Shown: positions 53,601 through 63,064, counted from the first letter of the stretch. The stretch is 64,000 nt of DNA from Planctobacterium sp965279005 (GCA_965279005.1 CBDIHK010000019.1:54796-118795); one strand, 5' to 3'. Numbers and translations are program-made. Notes: a model not told the origin generated them from the letters alone.

Positions 53601-54486
53601 AATTTTGTCTGCCAACAATGTGAGTTCAAGGATTACGAACTGGGTCAAGTGACCCTAAACATGTCGCGCAGCGCTACTGGGATGAGTATCGATCTATTGG
53701 AAATGCGCAAGCGCGACGGGGTGCTATCAGCAACGGGCAATTGGTTTATCTCGGGATTGGGCAGCAGTACCCGGGTAAAAGGCACTTTCAATAGTGGTGA
53801 CTTTGGCGCATTCCTTAAAACTTTGGATTTTGATTCCGGCATTAGGGATTCTGATGCTGTCATGGATTTCGACTTGAGTTGGGCCGCCTCCCCATATGAA
53901 TTTAGCAGCCAAAGCCTAGGCGGGCATATTGATTGGCGCCTAGGCGATGGATACCTAACTGAGGTGAGTGACAAGGGAGCTAGGATATTCAGCATACTGA
54001 GCCTAGAATCTTTGGTGCGCAAGCTAACCTTAGATTTTCCGCGATATTTTTGCCAAAGGATTTTTCTACAACAAGATGGAAGGTAGCTTCCAAGTCCAGC
54101 AGGGCAAGGTTGAAACCAATGATGCAGAAATTGACGGCGCTGCCGCGACGGTAAAACTGGACGGCTATACCGATCTCACTAACAACAAATTAAACTACAT
54201 GGTTTCTGTTAAGCCGAATGTGACCTCGAGCTTGCCTGCTTTGTTAGCCTGGATGGTAAACCCGGCAACCGCTGTGGCAGCCTTGGCCCTGGATGAGGTG
54301 CTATCATCAGCCAATGTTGTTTCAAACCTCCAGTATTCGCTTACTGGTACCTTGAATGAACCCATCATGACCGAAATAGGCCGCAGCAGCCAAGAAGTTG
54401 AACTGCCGGCGCAGAACCAATTGCCGGTGGAACCTGCAGCGCCGGAGGTTGATAGCGTACCTATAATACCTAAAAAACTCAGATGA
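50640..54486 (+). pseudogene. yhdP: YhdP family AsmA-like protein, four single-base insertions
   Basis: YhdP is a large periplasm-spanning AsmA-like protein thought to carry phospholipids to the outer membrane. The start MGSSDKKSWQYYAAYINRKLWAFVAVLLVSL has the usual membrane helix. Four single-base gains break it. An extra G in G4 at 52301-52304 ends frame one, after which VALSDTQFSFEASWPSIEQLNANLLFE continues in another frame. An extra A in A5 at 52385-52389 and an extra T in T4 at 52406-52409 return it to frame (LFGESGNLAGLNLKDAKG). An extra T in T4 at 54035-54038 splits off the last 136 residues. Removing all four gives exactly 1280 residues, close to the E. coli length. Homopolymer error or true decay. 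Confidence 0.85.
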
Positions 54487-54513
54487 CGTTTCGGATGAGG
54501 CAGAAGGTTCCTA

Positions 54514-55329
54514 ATGCAGTTAATTGCAATGCAAATGGTCTCTGTACCGGATGTCGACCAGAACCTAAAAACAGTGGAGAGTTTGCTACAGCGGATCGCA
54601 GTAAGCCAGCCAACCCTGGTGGTTTTGCCTGAATGCTTTGCCTTTTTTGGGGCGCGTGACAGGGACGTGCTGGCCATTGCTGAAACGGCTGGGGACGGCA
54701 CAATACAAAATGCGTTGTCTAAGCTGGCCAAGGCCTATGGTGTGTGGCTGGTGGCGGGAACCATTCCGATAATCGCCAGTGATAAAAAGTTTAGCGCTGC
54801 CTGCCTGGTCTACAACGATGCAGGCGAGGTCGCTGGCCGCTACGATAAGATCCACTTGTTTGATGTGGAAGTACCAGATAAAACCAAAAGTTACCGGGAA
54901 TCTCGCTATACGCAACCCGGCTCGCAGTGCTTAGTCCTGCCGAGTACCCCGTTTGGACGGTTAGCCATAGCTGTATGCTACGACATCCGATTTGCCGGCC
55001 AGTTCAATGCCATGGCGCCATTTGATGTATTGGCCTTGCCAGCGGCGTTTACTGCCAAGACAGGGCAGGCGCATTGGCGACCATTACTGCAATGCCGTAG
55101 TATTGAAAACCAATGTTACACAGTGGCGGCCAACCAAGGCGGTAACCACTTGAATGGCCGGGAAACCTATGGCCATAGTTGTATTTATTCCCCGTGGGGA
55201 GAACTTTTAGCGGAAAAAAGCCAAGGCGAAGGTATTGTGTATGCCGAAGGCGACCTTGGCTACATCGAATCCATCCGCAGCAAAATGCCGGTGATAGAGC
55301 AAAACCGGTTCAGGAGCAATTTTGAATAA
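54514..55329 (+). CDS. Carbon-nitrogen hydrolase (nitrilase family)
   Basis: A 271-residue amidase of the nitrilase superfamily. The catalytic triad is Glu 40 (LPECFAFFG), Lys 112 (GRYDKIHLFDVEV) and Cys 155 (AVCYDIRF). It resembles the Nit1/YbeM group, which repairs deaminated glutathione; that substrate is inferred from family, not shown. It lies between yhdP and tldD as in related genomes, and its end overlaps the tldD start by eight bases. Confidence 0.92.
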   Translation: MQLIAMQMVSVPDVDQNLKTVESLLQRIAVSQPTLVVLPECFAFFGARDRDVLAIAETAGDGTIQNALSKLAKAYGVWLVAGTIPIIASDKKFSAACLVYNDAGEVAGRYDKIHLFDVEVPDKTKSYRESRYTQPGSQCLVLPSTPFGRLAIAVCYDIRFAGQFNAMAPFDVLALPAAFTAKTGQAHWRPLLQCRSIENQCYTVAANQGGNHLNGRETYGHSCIYSPWGELLAEKSQGEGIVYAEGDLGYIESIRSKMPVIEQNRFRSNFE

Positions 55330-56767
55330 CTCAGTAGAGCAATACCTATTAGCCGATTCAGGCTTGACCCGCAACGATTTGGAGACGGCACTAGGCCATA
55401 TTTATGGCCGCAACAACGATTTTGCGGATCTGTATTTCCAGTCCAGCCAGCACGAAACTTGGGTACTTGAAGACGGTATCATCAAAGAGGGCAGTTATAA
55501 CATCGAACGCGGCGTTGGTGTGCGGGCGCTTTGCGGCGAAAAAACTGGTTTCGCCTACTCTGATGAAATCAACCAAGAAGCCTTGATGATGGCGGCAAGC
55601 ACGGCGCGGAATATTTCAAGCCAGGAAGGCCGCAACAAAGTGAGTAGTTTTGCAGGGGTAAGCCACCCGAGCTATTACAGCGCGGACAACCCGTTGCTGG
55701 CCATGTCTGAGTCAGAAAAAATAGCCCTATTGCGCCTAGTGGACGACTATATCCGCAAACAAGAGCCGGGGGTTGCCCAGGTGATAGTGAGCCTGTCAGG
55801 GGTATTTGAACAAATTTTGGTGGCTGCCACTGATGGCACTTTTAACACCGATACCCGCCCACTAGTGCGATTGAATTGTTCAGTCATTGTCGAAAAGGAT
55901 GGCAGGAGGGAGCGCGGTGGTGCCGGCGCCGGTGGCCGCATGGCCTATGACTTTTTCCATAGCCAAACTGACAATAACGGGCCTATGTACCAGCAAATTG
56001 CCGACGAAGCCCTGCATATGGCTAATATCAACCTACAAGCGGTGGATGCGCCAGCTGGCGTCATGCCCGTAGTACTCGGCAGCGGCTGGCCCGGTGTATT
56101 GTTGCACGAAGCGGTTGGCCATGGTTTGGAAGGCGATTTTAACCGCAAAGGCGCGTCTACTTTTAGTGGCCGTATAGGCGAACAAGTGGCAGCGAAGGGC
56201 GTTACTGTTGTGGATGACGGTAGCATGGCCAAGCGTCGGGGCTCACTCAATATGGATGACGAAGGTGTCGCAACCCAGCGCAATGTCTTGATAGATGATG
56301 GCGTGTTGACTAAATATATGCAGGACAAACTCAATGCCCGATTGATGGGGGTTCCTGCGACTGGTAATGGCAGGCGCGAGTCCTATGCCCATTTGCCTAT
56401 GCCGAGGATGACCAACACCTTTATGTTACCTGGTGGGTTTGAGCCCGAAGAAATCATTAGCAGTGTCGAAAAAGGGATTTATGCCCCCAATTTTGGAGGT
56501 GGCCAGGTGGACATCACCTCTGGTAAATTCGTTTTTTCTACCTCGGAAGCCTACCTTATTGAAAAAGGCAAAATTACCACACCAGTCAAAGGCGCTACAT
56601 TAATTGGCAATGGACCAGAGGTAATGCAGAAAGTTTCTATGATCGGAAACGATTTATCACTAGATCGCGGTGTCGGTGTCTGTGGTAAAGATGGCCAAAG
56701 CGTGCCTGTCGGCGTTGGCCAGCCCACCTTGAAAGTCGATGAGCTAACCGTGGGCGGCACCGCTTAA
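55322..56767 (+). CDS. tldD: Metalloprotease TldD
   Basis: A 481-residue TldD, one half of the TldD/TldE(PmbA) heterodimeric metalloprotease. The zinc site HEAVGHGLEGD (about residues 262-272) supplies the HExxxH motif, and Cys residues are found late in the protein (GVGVCGKDGQSVPVG). In E. coli the pair processes microcin B17 and degrades CcdA. TTG 55322 is the start: AGGAG (55312-55316) sits before it and no ATG is near. The partner gene pmbA lies 4 kb downstream behind an inserted large gene and darP. Confidence 0.95.
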   Translation: MNNSVEQYLLADSGLTRNDLETALGHIYGRNNDFADLYFQSSQHETWVLEDGIIKEGSYNIERGVGVRALCGEKTGFAYSDEINQEALMMAASTARNISSQEGRNKVSSFAGVSHPSYYSADNPLLAMSESEKIALLRLVDDYIRKQEPGVAQVIVSLSGVFEQILVAATDGTFNTDTRPLVRLNCSVIVEKDGRRERGGAGAGGRMAYDFFHSQTDNNGPMYQQIADEALHMANINLQAVDAPAGVMPVVLGSGWPGVLLHEAVGHGLEGDFNRKGASTFSGRIGEQVAAKGVTVVDDGSMAKRRGSLNMDDEGVATQRNVLIDDGVLTKYMQDKLNARLMGVPATGNGRRESYAHLPMPRMTNTFMLPGGFEPEEIISSVEKGIYAPNFGGGQVDITSGKFVFSTSEAYLIEKGKITTPVKGATLIGNGPEVMQKVSMIGNDLSLDRGVGVCGKDGQSVPVGVGQPTLKVDELTVGGTA

Positions 56768-56791
56768 GCGCCCGGTTGTTTAACAATCCCC

Positions 56792-56820
56792 ATAAAGCCG
56801 CCAACAAGCGGCTTTATTTT
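56792..56820. terminator. Rho-independent terminator between tldD and the Ig-like lipoprotein
   Basis: ATAAAGCCGC (56792-56801) pairs perfectly with GCGGCTTTAT (56808-56817) around CAACAA, followed by TTT. The genes converge, so it could also serve the minus-strand gene, although no T-run is present on that side. Confidence 0.85.
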
Positions 56821-56839
56821 CCGGTCGTAAATTTTCCCT

Positions 56840-59800
56840 TTACTCCCTGCCAATTGTGAATGCCACATTTGTCCTAGTTCCTGACGGAGCATCAATTGCG
56901 AGCTGTATTACCTGGTTCCCTGATTCGGAGGCACTATTAGTGAATTCACCCAGAAATTCCAAGGTGCCAGGAAAGGTGGGGTCTTTTATAGTTATGCCAT
57001 TATTGACCGTTGCTAATACTTCAGCAAAATTGCCTTCAGAATCCAGTAGGCCAAGCTGGGTTCCAGAAGGCAGTATTTGATTGGCCGAATCATAGAACAC
57101 TAATTTAACAGAAACATAAGAACCTTCAGGAATAGAGATGCTCCTTGGAAAGCTAATATCGTCTTCAGGGCCTACTTCTCCGAAATCCATCCCTTCAATT
57201 TCAGTCTTTAGGGCTTCATCATTACTGAAATAAATATGCTCTAGATTTGATTCGTCTGCTTCTTCACCTATACCGATATATGCCCGCCAAAGTGCGTTGG
57301 AACTTGACATAACCATGACAAGTGACTTACGCACATGGATAGAGGCAGCAATACCCTGTCCACAGGACTCTTCGTCATTGCATTGTGGACCATTAAACAG
57401 CCCATCTGCATCGCTAAAGGCACCATCACCGTTATAATCCAAGAATACTTCAGTGATATTTGTGCCCGTATTCGGGTTGCCGTCTTGGTCGTCATCCCTT
57501 ACGCCATTTTCATTGTCATCGCGCCAAGCTTCGGAATGATCTATGAAACCACTGGTAGTGTAACTACTAATACCAAAACCACTGTCGGTATTGTCGATTA
57601 TTGGGCCACCGTCTATTGCTTCCCCGTCATAGGCGTTGTTGCCATTACCATCAAACAAGGTCTCATGGCCAATGGCCGTCGCTAAGATGGTTATTCTATG
57701 ATCCTCAACCCTGGGGTTAGAACTTGTCCATGTAACCGTGCAGGTTCCAGTGTTATCTGCATTGGGATCTATATCGCCATTGGCATCTTCACCGGTAAGG
57801 CAGCTAGGCTCAATCGTACCTCCTTCCGTAGTGAAATTAACTGTAGTGCCATTGGGTACTGGGTTGTTAAAGCTATCTGCCAAACGAACGGCAATAACCA
57901 CTTCTTGGCCGTCGATAGAATTAGCTTCGGGATTAAAGTTTGACGCCGCGAGACTAAAGCTATTTTGATCCGGCAATCCAGTATTTACCGACAATAGATC
58001 CGACTGGGTTTGAATGGTTCCACCATCGACTGTGCTAGCACTGGCCGTCACCCTAACCGCTGTGGGCACGGTGCCTGCCGTTACCCGGGTACTGACCTGG
58101 CCCAAGGAGTTAGTCAACCCAGAAGCTGGATTCAAGGTCATACCACCAATACTGGTATTGAGTTCAAAGTTTACTTCTTGCTGTGCCAGCGGATTGCCCA
58201 GTTCGCCATTTAGCTGGAAAGTGAGGGTAGACACAGATCGGCTATTTTGGCCGCCAGTACCCGCCAGCACAATCTCGTCAGGTATTGCAGATACAAAGGA
58301 GATGGAGCCTGCGTTTTCTGGCAGGATATTTAATTCCCTGGTAATGGTCAGTGTTTCATTATTTACTACTACTGAAGCGACGATTTGATCTAGGTTGCCA
58401 GTAGAGCCTGCACAGCTAATGTCTTCAAAGGTAGCCGAGGCGATACCGTTAATGGTTGTCACGTTTTGGTCAATAGTGGCCTGGCTATTGGCAACGCAAT
58501 TGGAGCTGAAGGTGACTGGGGTTGGAGTTTGGAGGCGTTGATCGTTTTCATCTACCAAAGCAACATTAAAGCCTACGGTAGCCCCTGCGCTAATAGTTAC
58601 TTCACCATTTACTTCCGCAGTTGAGCCGATTTCACCCTCTACAAAATCGCCATCACTATTTATGTGGCCAAATCGCGTTTGGCTATCATCAATAATGGTC
58701 CCAGCTCCCTGCACTTCAAAATTCAGTGAGTTAGAAAAGCTAAAACTATCAACGGTTACCTGTGCTGTAAGCGAGTAGGCACCGAGATCACCTTCTGTTG
58801 CAGTCATTGTAACCTGCGCTATGCCTGAGGCGTTGGTCAATGCAGTAGTGGGTGATAACGATGGTCCGGAACCTTGTACACTGAATAAAACAATCGCATC
58901 TGCAATAGGATCGTCTTCAGCGTCCAACACCCTTGCTTGTATCTGCACTTCTTCATCAGTCCTAAAGCGGCTCACTTGTTGGCCACTCAAGAACATTGAA
59001 AGTGTTACTTCTGGCACGTCCTGGATTGAAGTAGGCACCGCTAGGTATTCGTAATTGGTTGTTGCTGATGTGTCCAAGTAGGTCGCCGTAATGGTGCCTG
59101 CACCAACATCCAGGTTTGGGTTACTCAATGAAACTTCGGCAATACCATTTTCAGTTAGTTTAGTGCTGGCAGACAATTGTCCCAATTGGCTGGATAAGCT
59201 GAAAGCAATCAGCTCGGCATTTAACGGTTCCCCATCGCTAGTCAGGGTTGCTTGTACGCAAATTCCTTCATTGGCATTAAAACTAGGCGGTGAAACAGCG
59301 TTGCATTGGCTATCAAGGGCTCCCAGTTGTAATACAACCTCACCGGGTTGTGCGTCACTTGGCTCTATTTCAAAGTTGTAGCTAGCGCTGTAATCCACCG
59401 ATTCATAGGTAAAGCTGGCCGTTGCTGTGTATGCACCGATATTGGCGTCAGTGGCTTGGATTGAAGCTTCTGCAATGCCATTGCTATCGGTAAGGGCAGT
59501 TAACGGGCTGAGGCTCGGTCCACTACTATTTAGGGAAAAGGTTACAATCGTATTGTTCAGGGGCTGGCCGCTAGGATCCAACACAGTCGCAACTAGGTTA
59601 GGCTCATCGTTGCTGGTAAACCGCGACACCACGCTTGATTCATTCACCAACAGCAGCTGGATGGAAGCGGGCGTTGGCGTTTCATCCACTGCAATATACT
59701 CAAAGCTGGCTGAATCCGTGGCACTACCAAAGGTTGCAGTAATAGTGGTGGCACCAGTTGTGAGGTTGGGGTTTGAAATGAAAATCTGTGCAACGCCCTG

Positions 59801-60103
59801 GCTGTTGGTCAAGGCTGTCGAAGTGGTCAATTCACCAATGTTGCTGGATAGGGCGAAGCTAATTACCTCATCGGCGTCAGCTGTGCCATCGCTCGTTAGC
59901 GTGGCTTGTACACAAATATCTTGGTTTGCCGGGAAGCTATTGCCGCTGACTGCGCTACAGTTGCTATCCCGCAATTCAACAGACAGCGCAACTACTGGAT
60001 CTGTATTGCCGTCAAATGGGTTTGAACCATTAGCTCCGGACGAGCCACCGCCACAGCCAGCCAATAGCATGGCTAGGAAAACCATTAAAATTGTAGCGCG
60101 CAT
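56840..60103 (-). CDS. Large Ig-like (Big-1-type) repeat lipoprotein
   Basis: A 1087-residue lipoprotein: lipobox LAGC (Cys 17) then GGGSSGANGS. The mature part is a string of bacterial Ig-like (Big-1/invasin-type) modules. Two kinds alternate. Type A (about residues 38-140 and 255-355) has a Cys pair in a DSNCSAVSGNSF/ICVQATLTSDG pattern; type B (about 145-250 and 358-465) has VSRFTSNDEPNLVATVLD, SLSPLTALTDSNGIAEASI and related repeats. The A-B pair is duplicated. Further modules follow to about 760, then a Cys-containing acidic segment with DGNGNNAYDGEAID and DDNENGVRDDDQDGNPNTGTN (possible calcium sites) and a C-terminal beta domain. Probably a surface or periplasmic spacer; function unknown. 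It sits in the otherwise conserved tldD-darP-pmbA block. Confidence 0.82.
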   Translation of the reverse strand: MRATILMVFLAMLLAGCGGGSSGANGSNPFDGNTDPVVALSVELRDSNCSAVSGNSFPANQDICVQATLTSDGTADADEVISFALSSNIGELTTSTALTNSQGVAQIFISNPNLTTGATTITATFGSATDSASFEYIAVDETPTPASIQLLLVNESSVVSRFTSNDEPNLVATVLDPSGQPLNNTIVTFSLNSSGPSLSPLTALTDSNGIAEASIQATDANIGAYTATASFTYESVDYSASYNFEIEPSDAQPGEVVLQLGALDSQCNAVSPPSFNANEGICVQATLTSDGEPLNAELIAFSLSSQLGQLSASTKLTENGIAEVSLSNPNLDVGAGTITATYLDTSATTNYEYLAVPTSIQDVPEVTLSMFLSGQQVSRFRTDEEVQIQARVLDAEDDPIADAIVLFSVQGSGPSLSPTTALTNASGIAQVTMTATEGDLGAYSLTAQVTVDSFSFSNSLNFEVQGAGTIIDDSQTRFGHINSDGDFVEGEIGSTAEVNGEVTISAGATVGFNVALVDENDQRLQTPTPVTFSSNCVANSQATIDQNVTTINGIASATFEDISCAGSTGNLDQIVASVVVNNETLTITRELNILPENAGSISFVSAIPDEIVLAGTGGQNSRSVSTLTFQLNGELGNPLAQQEVNFELNTSIGGMTLNPASGLTNSLGQVSTRVTAGTVPTAVRVTASASTVDGGTIQTQSDLLSVNTGLPDQNSFSLAASNFNPEANSIDGQEVVIAVRLADSFNNPVPNGTTVNFTTEGGTIEPSCLTGEDANGDIDPNADNTGTCTVTWTSSNPRVEDHRITILATAIGHETLFDGNGNNAYDGEAIDGGPIIDNTDSGFGISSYTTSGFIDHSEAWRDDNENGVRDDDQDGNPNTGTNITEVFLDYNGDGAFSDADGLFNGPQCNDEESCGQGIAASIHVRKSLVMVMSSSNALWRAYIGIGEEADESNLEHIYFSNDEALKTEIEGMDFGEVGPEDDISFPRSISIPEGSYVSVKLVFYDSANQILPSGTQLGLLDSEGNFAEVLATVNNGITIKDPTFPGTLEFLGEFTNSASESGNQVIQLAIDAPSGTRTNVAFTIGRE

Positions 60104-60120
60104 TATATACCCCTAAAGGT

Positions 60121-60642
60121 TTATTGTTGAATTTCTTGTTTTAAGTATTGGAATATTTCCCTTGCAGCTTTCGGTGGTTTCTCCTGCTGCAATTCCTTCT
60201 TAGCTTGGCGCATCCACTGCCTTAACCTTTGTCGGTCAAGGTTAGGATAATCATTAATCAAATTTTGTAAAACCTGGTCATCACCAGCCACGAGCTTGTC
60301 ACGCAGTTTTTCCAAAAGGTGGAAATGGGCGTTGGCTTGGGTTTGTTTGCCTTGGATGTTTTGCAGGGCTTGCAGGAGTGGCTCGACATCGCGGCTGCGG
60401 AACAGCTTGCCGATAAACTGCAACTGCCGCCTGTAAGAAGGTTTTTTGCGGTGCATGTTTTTAGCTTGTTGCACTGCATCTAAAATGTCACTGTCTAAAG
60501 GCAGTTTGGCAATATTAGCTGAACCCATGTCTACTAAGGTTTCTGCCAGCGTTACCAATTCCAACAATTGTTTTTTTATTTGGGTTTTACTTTTATATTC
60601 TTCAGATCCTGGATCATTGCTATCCAGTAGTTCGTCGCCCAT
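60121..60642 (-). CDS. darP: Ribosome biogenesis factor DarP (YjgA, DUF615)
   Basis: A 173-residue protein that assists late 50S assembly at the peptidyl transferase region. LPLDSDILDAVQQAKNMHRKKPSYRRQLQFIGKLFRSRDVEPLLQALQ and the C-terminal PPKAAREIFQYLKQEIQQ are the DUF615 hallmarks. I chose ATG 60642, which gives the usual length; a much longer open frame runs upstream to 60756 but has no family match. A palindrome overlaps its promoter. It is divergent from pmbA. Confidence 0.92.
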   Translation of the reverse strand: MGDELLDSNDPGSEEYKSKTQIKKQLLELVTLAETLVDMGSANIAKLPLDSDILDAVQQAKNMHRKKPSYRRQLQFIGKLFRSRDVEPLLQALQNIQGKQTQANAHFHLLEKLRDKLVAGDDQVLQNLINDYPNLDRQRLRQWMRQAKKELQQEKPPKAAREIFQYLKQEIQQ

Positions 60643-60657
60643 AGTGCCGTCAATGGT

Positions 60658-60680
60658 GGTACAATTTGTTAAATTGTACC
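60658..60680. promoter_or_regulatory. Perfect 23-bp palindrome over the darP promoter
   Basis: Arms GGTACAATTT (60658-60667) and AAATTGTACC (60671-60680) are perfectly complementary around GTT. On the minus strand TACAAT (60678-60673) makes a good -10 with TTCAAT 17 bases upstream, so the dyad covers the likely darP promoter, 16 to 38 bases before its start codon. A repressor site or 5' hairpin would both fit. Confidence 0.55.
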
Positions 60681-60812
60681 TATTGCCCGGCCGTAATTGA
60701 ATAGCGTGCCCAGTAAATAGATACGCATAACAAGAATCTAAACTGATTTGTAGCAATAGAGCTCATTCGGGTAGATGCTTGTCGCTACTAGTTGAAGAAG
60801 GAATAAACAAAG

Positions 60813-62144
60813 ATGCAGGTAGACCAACACCTTTCTGAAATCAAGCAGGTGGTCAGCGATGTCATAGCCATGGCGAAACAAAAAGGCGCGACCCAAGTTG
60901 AGGCCAGCATGAGCAAAGTACAGGGGGTGTCGGTTAGCACTCGGCTAAAAGAGGTGGAAACGGTCGAGTTCAATAATGATGGCGGCCTTGGTATTAGCTT
61001 ATATGTCGATAATTGCAAAGGCAGCGCGTCAACCGCTGACCTAAGCCCGGGAGCCCTCGCGCTTACAGTGGAAAAAGCCATTCAGATCGCCAAATACACC
61101 AGTGAAGATGAGTGTGCTGGCCTTGCTGATGCCGATTTAATGATAAAGGACGATATGGATTTGGATTTGTACCATCCGGACCATCCCGACACCGAAGCGG
61201 CCATTAACATTGCGATTGAAGCAGAGACCGTGGCCTTAGATACGGACTCGCGTATCAATAACTCCGATGGCGCCAGCTACAATGCCAATATTGGGGTCAA
61301 AGTCTATGGCAATAGCCATGGTGTGTTGGTGGGCTATCCAAGCTCCCGCTATAGCCTTAGTTGCGTCATGATTGCGGAACAAGACGGTGATATGCAGCGC
61401 GACTATGCCTATACCGTGTCACGGGAAGCTGACAAACTGGTTAGTGCAGCGGCAATTGGGCAGGAAGCCGCAGAAAACACAGTTAAGCGCTTGGGCGCAC
61501 AAAAGCTACCAACCCAAACTGTACCGGTTTTGTTCAGCCGGGAACTGGCACCCGCGTTACTGGGGCATTTTGTTAGCGCCATCAGCGGTGGCAGCATTTA
61601 CCGCAAATCCAGCTTCTTGCTAGAGGCGATGGGCACCCAAGTATTCCCTGAATGGTTTCAAATCCAAGAGCGCCCCCACATCAAAAAAGCCTTGGCCAGT
61701 AGCGCCTTTGACAATGAGGGGGTCGCAACCCAGGACATGGATATTGTCGTCGACGGAGTATTGCAGCATTTCCTGCTTACCAGTTATTCGGCGCGTAAAC
61801 TGAACTTAAAGAACAATGGCCACGCAGGTGGCATCCACAACTGGTTGGTGAACAATACCGGTGAGTCGGAAGCTGAACTTTTGCAAAAAATGGGCACCGG
61901 CCTTTATGTCACAGAGCTAATGGGGCAAGGGGTCAATACAGTAACGGGTGACTATTCCCGGGGAGCCGCTGGTTTTTGGGTGGAAAATGGCATCATTCAA
62001 TATCCAGTGCACGAGGTGACCATAGCCAGCAACTTAAAGGACATGCTGCGCAACATCGTTGCCGTTGGCGCAGAGCAAGAAGACCGTGGCAGTATCTTTA
62101 CCGGCGCTATTTTATTGGAGTCAATGCAGTTAGGCGGGCAATAA
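60813..62144 (+). CDS. pmbA: Metalloprotease partner PmbA (TldE)
   Basis: A 443-residue PmbA/TldE, the second subunit of the TldD/TldE protease. It lacks the HExxxH of TldD, as expected. STRLKEVETVEFNNDGGLGISLYVDN, LLGHFVSAISGGSIYRKSSFL, VDGVLQHFLLTSYSARKLN and TGDYSRGAAGFWVENGIIQYPVHEVTIASNLKDML are the family signature. GAAGGAATA precedes the ATG. A terminator follows. Confidence 0.95.
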   Translation: MQVDQHLSEIKQVVSDVIAMAKQKGATQVEASMSKVQGVSVSTRLKEVETVEFNNDGGLGISLYVDNCKGSASTADLSPGALALTVEKAIQIAKYTSEDECAGLADADLMIKDDMDLDLYHPDHPDTEAAINIAIEAETVALDTDSRINNSDGASYNANIGVKVYGNSHGVLVGYPSSRYSLSCVMIAEQDGDMQRDYAYTVSREADKLVSAAAIGQEAAENTVKRLGAQKLPTQTVPVLFSRELAPALLGHFVSAISGGSIYRKSSFLLEAMGTQVFPEWFQIQERPHIKKALASSAFDNEGVATQDMDIVVDGVLQHFLLTSYSARKLNLKNNGHAGGIHNWLVNNTGESEAELLQKMGTGLYVTELMGQGVNTVTGDYSRGAAGFWVENGIIQYPVHEVTIASNLKDMLRNIVAVGAEQEDRGSIFTGAILLESMQLGGQ

Positions 62145-62172
62145 GTCTTCTTCGGATTTGGTTACTAAAAAC

Positions 62173-62199
62173 AAAAGGGCTGCAAAAGCAGCCCTTTTT
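62173..62199 (+). terminator. Rho-independent terminator after pmbA
   Basis: AAAAGGGCTGC (62173-62183) pairs with GCAGCCCTTTT around AAAA, ending in a T-run. It lies between pmbA and the convergent arcA. Confidence 0.92.
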
Positions 62200-62218
62200 A
62201 TAAATACGCGATACTTAT

Positions 62219-62923
62219 TTAGTCCACGGTTCCGCAGAAGCGGTAACCTTCACCGTGGATAGTGACAATCAATTCCTCACCACCTTCTTCGCTTTCAAAG
62301 TGCTTGCGGATCCGGCGGATGGTGACGTCAACGGTACGGTCATTAGGGCGCAATTCACGGCCGGTCATTTCCAGGATCAGTTGTTCGCGGGTCAGGATCT
62401 TGCCTGGATGGCTTAAAAACAGGTGCAATGCCCTAAACTCGCTACGCGGTAAGCGGAATTCGTTGCCACTAGGCGAAATCAAGCTGCGGCTGTCACCATC
62501 TAACGTCCAACCATTGAAGCTGGCTTTGCTGGGCAAGTCCTCGTCTTCAGCACTGCTGGCGGTACGCGCAAGCAGGTTGCGCGCCCTTATAGTCAATTCC
62601 CTGGGATTGAAAGGCTTGGTTAGGTAGTCATCGGCACCAATCTCCAAACCCAATATGCGGTCAACGTCATTGTCCCGGCCGGTTAGGAAAATAAGGCCAA
62701 CATTCTTTTTATCGCGTACTTCGCGCGCCAAGATAAGGCCGTTTTTACCCGGCAGGTTAATATCCATAATGACTAGGTCAACACTATGCTTGCCAAATAC
62801 ATCGTGCATCTGGTCGCCGTTTTCCGCTTCGAAGACACCATAACCTTCGGCTTCAAAAAGGCTCTTCAGTGTGGTCCTGGTTACGACCTCATCTTCTACG
62901 ATTAGGATGTTGGGGCTTTGCAT
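62219..62923 (-). CDS. arcA: Two-component response regulator ArcA
   Basis: A 234-residue OmpR-type regulator. MQSPNILIVEDEVVTRTTLKSLFEAEGYGVFEAE and VIMDINLPGKNGL give the ArcA start and phosphoacceptor Asp 54; Lys 103 is in YLTKPFNPREL. The winged helix (about residues 135-232) reads GNEFRLPRSEFRALHLFLSHPGKILTREQLILEMTGRELRPNDRTVDVTIRRIRKHFE. ATG 62923 matches homologues, with GGTG six bases upstream; a GTG at 62932 would add three residues. ArcA controls respiratory genes in response to redox state. No arcB is visible in the window. Confidence 0.93.
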   Translation of the reverse strand: MQSPNILIVEDEVVTRTTLKSLFEAEGYGVFEAENGDQMHDVFGKHSVDLVIMDINLPGKNGLILAREVRDKKNVGLIFLTGRDNDVDRILGLEIGADDYLTKPFNPRELTIRARNLLARTASSAEDEDLPSKASFNGWTLDGDSRSLISPSGNEFRLPRSEFRALHLFLSHPGKILTREQLILEMTGRELRPNDRTVDVTIRRIRKHFESEEGGEELIVTIHGEGYRFCGTVD

Positions 62924-63064
62924 TTTTTTCACCTGGTTTATTCATCCAAAAAGGACATTAAAATCGCTAAGTTATTGCAGTTTAACGGAAGTTGACACGT
63001 TTCAACAATAGCGAACTGAATTTTAGCGAAGTATTTTCGTACTGCTTTTGGCTTAGGAATATCT

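Noticed and set aside
59427..60116. 229-codon plus-strand frame opposite the Ig-like gene
   Set aside because: It mirrors the repeated composition of the real gene and has no recognisable protein features.
60643..60756. Longer N-terminus for darP starting at 60756
   Set aside because: The added residues have no family match, would include the palindromic promoter region, and exceed the usual length.
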